64,000 bases of DNA from Vibrio mangrovi. GTDB lineage: Bacteria; Pseudomonadota; Gammaproteobacteria; Enterobacterales; Vibrionaceae. The stretch covers positions 1,922,001-1,986,000 of the forward strand of contig NZ_AP024883.1 in the NCBI RefSeq assembly GCF_024346955.1, read 5' to 3'. Shown here in pieces: positions 60,495-64,000 of this stretch (position 1 is its first letter; each line of letters starts with the position of its first letter). The position numbers were made by a program, and so were the translations under genes. The notes under the pieces are model-generated. The model was not told the DNA's origin. It saw only the letters and a program-made list of their open reading frames with translations, and made no database searches.

Positions 60495-62102
60495 ATGTCG
60501 ATGCTAAGAAATATGAAAGTTAGCCTGAAACTAGCTTGTCTGGTTTTTGTCGCAATCATCGGTTTTATTGTATTACTTGTTATTGCAGACCAAACACTGA
60601 AAAGAAACTTGCTTCATGAAAAAGAACAACGAATGTCTGCCGTCGTTGAGTCTGTAATTTCTCAAATCACTCACCTTGACCAAACACTCCCTCTGGAAGA
60701 AGCACAAAAACAAGCCAAAATAGTTCTTAACTCGATTCGTTTCGATAACGGCAACTATTTATTTACGATCAATAAATCAAGGTATGTGATCGTGCACCCG
60801 TTGAAACCACAGTTGAATGGGAAACAAATGGGTCAGCCCAATAATCCGGCAGATAAACGCTGGTTTGACTTTGTAGAAGCGGGTCAGAAACCAAATGGTG
60901 GTATGGTACTTTACCGTTTCGAAAATTTAGATGGCAAAATGGCCGATAAGCTTTCCTATCTGAATAACTATGCTCCCTGGGGCTGGATTATCGGTTCAGG
61001 GATGCTTGTCGCAGACATTGATGAAGAAATATTCTCACAACTGATCAAAATGGGGCTTTCTACACTGGCAATTGTCATCGCGATGATCATACTCGGGGCA
61101 ATTATTTCCCGTGCGATTGTCCTTCCGCTAGATAAAATTAAAGATGCGATGCGCCATGTCGTTAATGGCGACATGACCGTTGAGATTCCTATTAGCGGAA
61201 AAGATGAGATTGGCATTCTTGCCCAGCGAATCAATGAAAGTATCAGTGCGGTCCGGACTGCTTTATATGAATCGGTCACCTCTGCGAAACAACTCTCTGA
61301 GGCGGCAAACCGAATTGCTGCTTCTGCTGAAGATACCAGTCAGGCCGTGAGTTCTCAGAGAGACCAACTGACTCAGATAGCTACCGCGATGAATGAGATG
61401 AGTGCAACTGTCGCTGATGTAGCCAATCATGCAGAGTCGACCGCAAAAGATACGATAGAAGCAAGTCAGGAGGCAGGATTGGGCGATAAGGATGTCTCAT
61501 CCAGTGTTGATAGCATTAAATTACTCTCTAAAGAGCTGGAAGTTGCTTCGGATCGGGTCAATAAACTGAAAGAAGGCGTCATGGAAATCAGTGAAGTGAC
61601 TTCAGTTATTAGCGGAATTTCCGAACAAACCAATCTTCTGGCTCTGAATGCTGCCATAGAAGCTGCCCGGGCAGGAGAACAGGGACGTGGTTTTGCCGTC
61701 GTTGCCGATGAAGTTCGCAATCTGGCCAGCCGTACCAACCAGTCCACCGAAGAAATTCAGAGTACAATTAACCGCCTGCAACAGTTAGCTGTCAGTACAG
61801 CGGATGCCATGCAGAAGAGTCAGGATCTTGCATACAACAGCGTACAATGTGCAGAAGGATCCGGCAGCGACCTAAAATTAATCGTCAACCATATCCAGCA
61901 TATCAGCGATAAATCTGCACAAATTGCAACTGCAGCAGAAGAACAGAGTGCAGTTGCCGAAGAGATGAATCGCAATATTTCAGGGATCAACGATGCGGCT
62001 CTGGAAATGTCCAGTTCAGCAACAACACTCGCCAGAGAAAGCGAAAACTTAGCTGGCATGTCCCGGCAACTGGATGACAAATTGATGATGTTCAAACTCT
62101 GA
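60495..62102 (+). CDS. Methyl-accepting chemotaxis protein with single Cache sensor
   Basis: A 535-residue chemoreceptor. Membrane helix near residues 11-33, periplasmic sCache_2 domain (GNYLFTINKSRYVIVHPLKP, and a later YAPWGWIIGSGMLVADID), second helix near 185-207, HAMP, and the signalling hairpin EQTNLLALNAAIEAARAGEQ near residues 377-396. sCache_2 receptors often bind small organic acids. No CheR pentapeptide (ends LMMFKL). GGAGGT lies 7 bases before ATG 60495; an in-frame TTG at 60480 is within the leader hairpin. Confidence 0.95.
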   Translation: MSMLRNMKVSLKLACLVFVAIIGFIVLLVIADQTLKRNLLHEKEQRMSAVVESVISQITHLDQTLPLEEAQKQAKIVLNSIRFDNGNYLFTINKSRYVIVHPLKPQLNGKQMGQPNNPADKRWFDFVEAGQKPNGGMVLYRFENLDGKMADKLSYLNNYAPWGWIIGSGMLVADIDEEIFSQLIKMGLSTLAIVIAMIILGAIISRAIVLPLDKIKDAMRHVVNGDMTVEIPISGKDEIGILAQRINESISAVRTALYESVTSAKQLSEAANRIAASAEDTSQAVSSQRDQLTQIATAMNEMSATVADVANHAESTAKDTIEASQEAGLGDKDVSSSVDSIKLLSKELEVASDRVNKLKEGVMEISEVTSVISGISEQTNLLALNAAIEAARAGEQGRGFAVVADEVRNLASRTNQSTEEIQSTINRLQQLAVSTADAMQKSQDLAYNSVQCAEGSGSDLKLIVNHIQHISDKSAQIATAAEEQSAVAEEMNRNISGINDAALEMSSSATTLARESENLAGMSRQLDDKLMMFKL

Positions 62103-62124
62103 GAATTTCTCAGCAGCCACAGCT

Positions 62125-62154
62125 CTAAAAAAGCCCGGTACGATGACCGGGCTT
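62125..62154. terminator. Bidirectional rho-independent terminator
   Basis: AAGCCCGGT-ACGATG-ACCGGGCTT (62131-62154) is a perfect 9-bp stem preceded by As, so read leftward it has a six-T tail and ends nspC; read rightward it ends the chemoreceptor gene. Confidence 0.85.
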
Positions 62155-62161
62155 TGCTGGA

Positions 62162-63295
62162 TTACTGAACACACCACTGAGACAATGAACGTTTAAAATC
62201 AGCATAATCAAATTCGTTGAGTTTTTGCACCTCACCACTGCTACGCTCACAATATACCGAAGGCATACGCAAGCCATTGAACCAGTTCAGTTTCACCATG
62301 GTATAACCTGCACTATCCACTAAATGAAGCTTCTGACCGATTTCCAGTGGCTGATCAAACTTCGCAATACAGAATTGATCACCAGCCAGACATGAGCAGG
62401 AACCAATGACATATTCGTATGAGCCATTTTCACTACTTTCATAAACCGATGCCGGTTCATTGTAGATTAATGTATCCAGCCGATGAGCTTCGGTTGCAGA
62501 ATCCACGATGGCTGTTGTCATCTCGTTTTCAACAATATCAACCACTGTGACAACCAGATCGGTTGTTTGGGTGATAATCGCTTCTCCCGGCTCAAGATAT
62601 AATTGCACTTGATGTTTCCCGGAAAACTCTTTGAGAGCCTGCCCCAGTTTCTCAACATCGTATCCCGGCCAGGTAAAGAAGACTCCACCGCCAAGACTGA
62701 CCCACTTGAGACGATCCAGATATTCACCAAACTGTTGGGAAATAGCATCTAAGAGACGAATAAATGCATCAACATCTTTGTTTTCACAATTCATGTGAAA
62801 CATAGCGCCATCAATTGAATCGAAAACTGCCGGGTCAAGATGATCGGCCTGAACACCCAACCGGGAAAACTGACGCGCCGGATTTGCTAAATCCTGGCCA
62901 GCATAGCTCACTCCCGGATTCAGACGCAGACCCAATGAAGCCTTCTCTTCAACCAGATGGCGATAGGCCGCTAATTGCGATTGTGAATTAAAAATCATCT
63001 TGTCACAGATATCTGCGACAGCTTTTACATCATCTTCGCTGTAACCGACGCTATAAGCATGGGTTTCTCCGCCAAATGTTTCGTAGCCCAGCTGAACTTC
63101 ATAAGGGCCAGAGCTTGTTGTACCGTCCAGATAGGGCTTGATAATGTCAAACACTCCCCACGTGGAAAAGCATTTGAGCGCAAGAACCAGCTTCACACCG
63201 GAAATTTCCTTCAGATGTTGAGCAATTTCAAGATTACGAATCAATTTAGATTCATCAATCATAAAATAGGGTGTTTTTAATTCACTTTTTTGCAT
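62162..63295 (-). CDS. nspC: Carboxynorspermidine decarboxylase
   Basis: A 377-residue PLP enzyme of fold III (alanine racemase-type) that decarboxylates carboxynorspermidine to norspermidine, a main vibrio polyamine and biofilm signal. PLP lysine is Lys41 in LVLALKCFS, the phosphate-binding glycines are in WVSLGGGVFFTWPGYD, and the subunit-interface catalytic Cys is in VIGSCSCLAGDQF. It follows the carboxynorspermidine dehydrogenase gene on the same strand, as in other vibrios. Confidence 0.96.
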   Translation of the reverse strand: MQKSELKTPYFMIDESKLIRNLEIAQHLKEISGVKLVLALKCFSTWGVFDIIKPYLDGTTSSGPYEVQLGYETFGGETHAYSVGYSEDDVKAVADICDKMIFNSQSQLAAYRHLVEEKASLGLRLNPGVSYAGQDLANPARQFSRLGVQADHLDPAVFDSIDGAMFHMNCENKDVDAFIRLLDAISQQFGEYLDRLKWVSLGGGVFFTWPGYDVEKLGQALKEFSGKHQVQLYLEPGEAIITQTTDLVVTVVDIVENEMTTAIVDSATEAHRLDTLIYNEPASVYESSENGSYEYVIGSCSCLAGDQFCIAKFDQPLEIGQKLHLVDSAGYTMVKLNWFNGLRMPSVYCERSSGEVQKLNEFDYADFKRSLSQWCVQ

Positions 63296-63410
63296 GACTT
63301 AACTTACCGATTTATCGTGTTCACCATGTTGAACCCATCAAATCTCATATCCGGACCAAGCCATATAAAAGAGGATCATCTCTGGCATTGAATGGCCAGA
63401 GTGCGCCGCT

Positions 63411-63444
63411 AAAAAACAGCCATAACATCAAATGCTACGGCTGT
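63411..63444 (-). terminator. Possible terminator between dehydrogenase and nspC
   Basis: Read leftward, ACAGCCGTAGC and GTTATGGCTGT pair over 11 bases with two G-T wobbles, followed by a run of six Ts. It starts about 50 bases after the dehydrogenase stop and suggests that nspC is not simply co-transcribed, or is so only through read-through. Confidence 0.75.
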
Positions 63445-63493
63445 CTGATAAGCTTGACTTTTATCGTTCGGTTACAAGATATCGTCAGGACGA

Positions 63494-64000
63494 TTATTTC
63501 AGAATCTGAATTTCAGGCTGCCTGACTTCCAGTTCCTGCATGTCCCAATCCAAACCAATTTGTGGCATGGTTTTCAGGAATGGATCCGGATCCAGCTGTT
63601 CCATATTGAACACACCAGGTTCGGCCCATTGTTTCTGGAAGAACTGAATTGCAGCAGTAATCGCAGGAACACCCGTTGTATAAGAAATTGCCTGATGTTC
63701 AACATCATGGTAGGCAACTTCGTGGTCAGCGATGTTATACAGAAAAACACTCCGTTCTTCCCCGCCTTTTTTCCCCTGAACCCAGGTGCCGATACAGGTA
63801 TTACCTTTGTATCCCGGAGCTAAAGAGGTTGGATCTGGCAGCAATGCTTTCAATACATGTAATGGCTGAACTTCTCTGCCATCAGGCAATGTTACAGGGT
63901 CAGGGCTCAACAGACCGATATCACGCATCACATTGAAGTAATTCAGATAACGATCACCAAATCCCATCCAGAACTCGATTCGTTTTGCCGGGATAAACTC
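63494..64000 (-). CDS. Carboxynorspermidine dehydrogenase (saccharopine-dehydrogenase family), C-terminal part
   Basis: The frame runs from the right edge of the window (EFIPAKRIEFWMGFGDRYLN) to a stop at 63494, giving about 168 C-terminal residues. The sequence has the Lys1-like C-terminal domain features PLHVLKALLPDP and GNTCIGTWVQGKKGGEERSV and IADHEVAYHDVEHQAISYTT. The enzyme reductively condenses diaminopropane with aspartate semialdehyde to carboxynorspermidine, the substrate of NspC encoded next. The N-terminal NAD(P)H-binding half is outside the window. Confidence 0.92.
   Translation of the reverse strand, partial: EFIPAKRIEFWMGFGDRYLNYFNVMRDIGLLSPDPVTLPDGREVQPLHVLKALLPDPTSLAPGYKGNTCIGTWVQGKKGGEERSVFLYNIADHEVAYHDVEHQAISYTTGVPAITAAIQFFQKQWAEPGVFNMEQLDPDPFLKTMPQIGLDWDMQELEVRQPEIQILK

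Overview
The window reads as part of the main chromosome of a Vibrio or close relative. Evidence is the block gyrA, ubiG, nrdA, nrdB, yfaE, the neighbouring ribA and imelysin (irpA) cluster, a cosR-like regulator beside a BCCT transporter, and at the right edge the norspermidine genes (nspC and carboxynorspermidine dehydrogenase), a polyamine route typical of vibrios. Three methyl-accepting chemotaxis proteins and two Na+-coupled systems fit a motile marine or brackish gammaproteobacterium. The species cannot be named from sequence reading alone. No tRNA, rRNA, insertion sequence, prophage or CRISPR array was seen. Start codons given were chosen by ribosome-binding sites where possible.

Layout. 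1-6905: a peptide-type ABC importer operon on the minus strand (binding protein, two permeases, two ATPases, then an M20 peptidase cut by the window edge), divergent from a LysR regulator. 7283-10599: a chemoreceptor, a DUF554 membrane protein and a DUF1992 protein. 10655-23534: a complete citrate fermentation island. citC-D-E-F-X-G runs leftward; citS-oadG-oadA-oadB-citA-citB runs rightward from a shared promoter region. Citrate enters with Na+ through CitS, citrate lyase (CitDEF, with CitC, CitX and CitG making and loading its prosthetic group) splits it to acetate and oxaloacetate, and OadGAB decarboxylates oxaloacetate to pyruvate while pumping Na+ out again. CitAB senses citrate. 23541-24735: macro-domain protein and nicotinamidase.

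24736-27773: a long AT-rich non-coding stretch followed by a tightly overlapping three-gene operon (GNAT acetyltransferase, LPCAT-like acyltransferase, SerB-like HAD phosphatase). I do not recognise this as a described pathway and consider it the best candidate for a new system in the window. 27854-33533: a second CitAB-type two-component pair divergent from tctC-tctB-tctA, a tripartite tricarboxylate transporter, so the cell has two separate citrate-type sensing and uptake modules about 4 kb apart. 33685-36302: a cNMP/CBS/DUF294 nucleotidyltransferase-like protein overlapping a DEDDh exonuclease.

36371-48832: a Cache chemoreceptor, BCCT osmolyte transporter and cosR, several small or unknown genes (DUF2982, a winged-helix-like protein), a glyoxalase-II-type hydrolase, the four-gene imelysin / di-heme oxidoreductase / imelysin / DUF1513 cluster, and ribA. 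48833-57901: housekeeping (gyrA, ubiG, nrdAB-yfaE) plus a small 58-residue ORF with its own terminator at 49141-49317. 58170-64000: CinA-like protein, GcvR-like ACT protein, a third chemoreceptor, and the norspermidine genes. Many intergenic hairpins and dyads are recorded as terminators or candidate operators.
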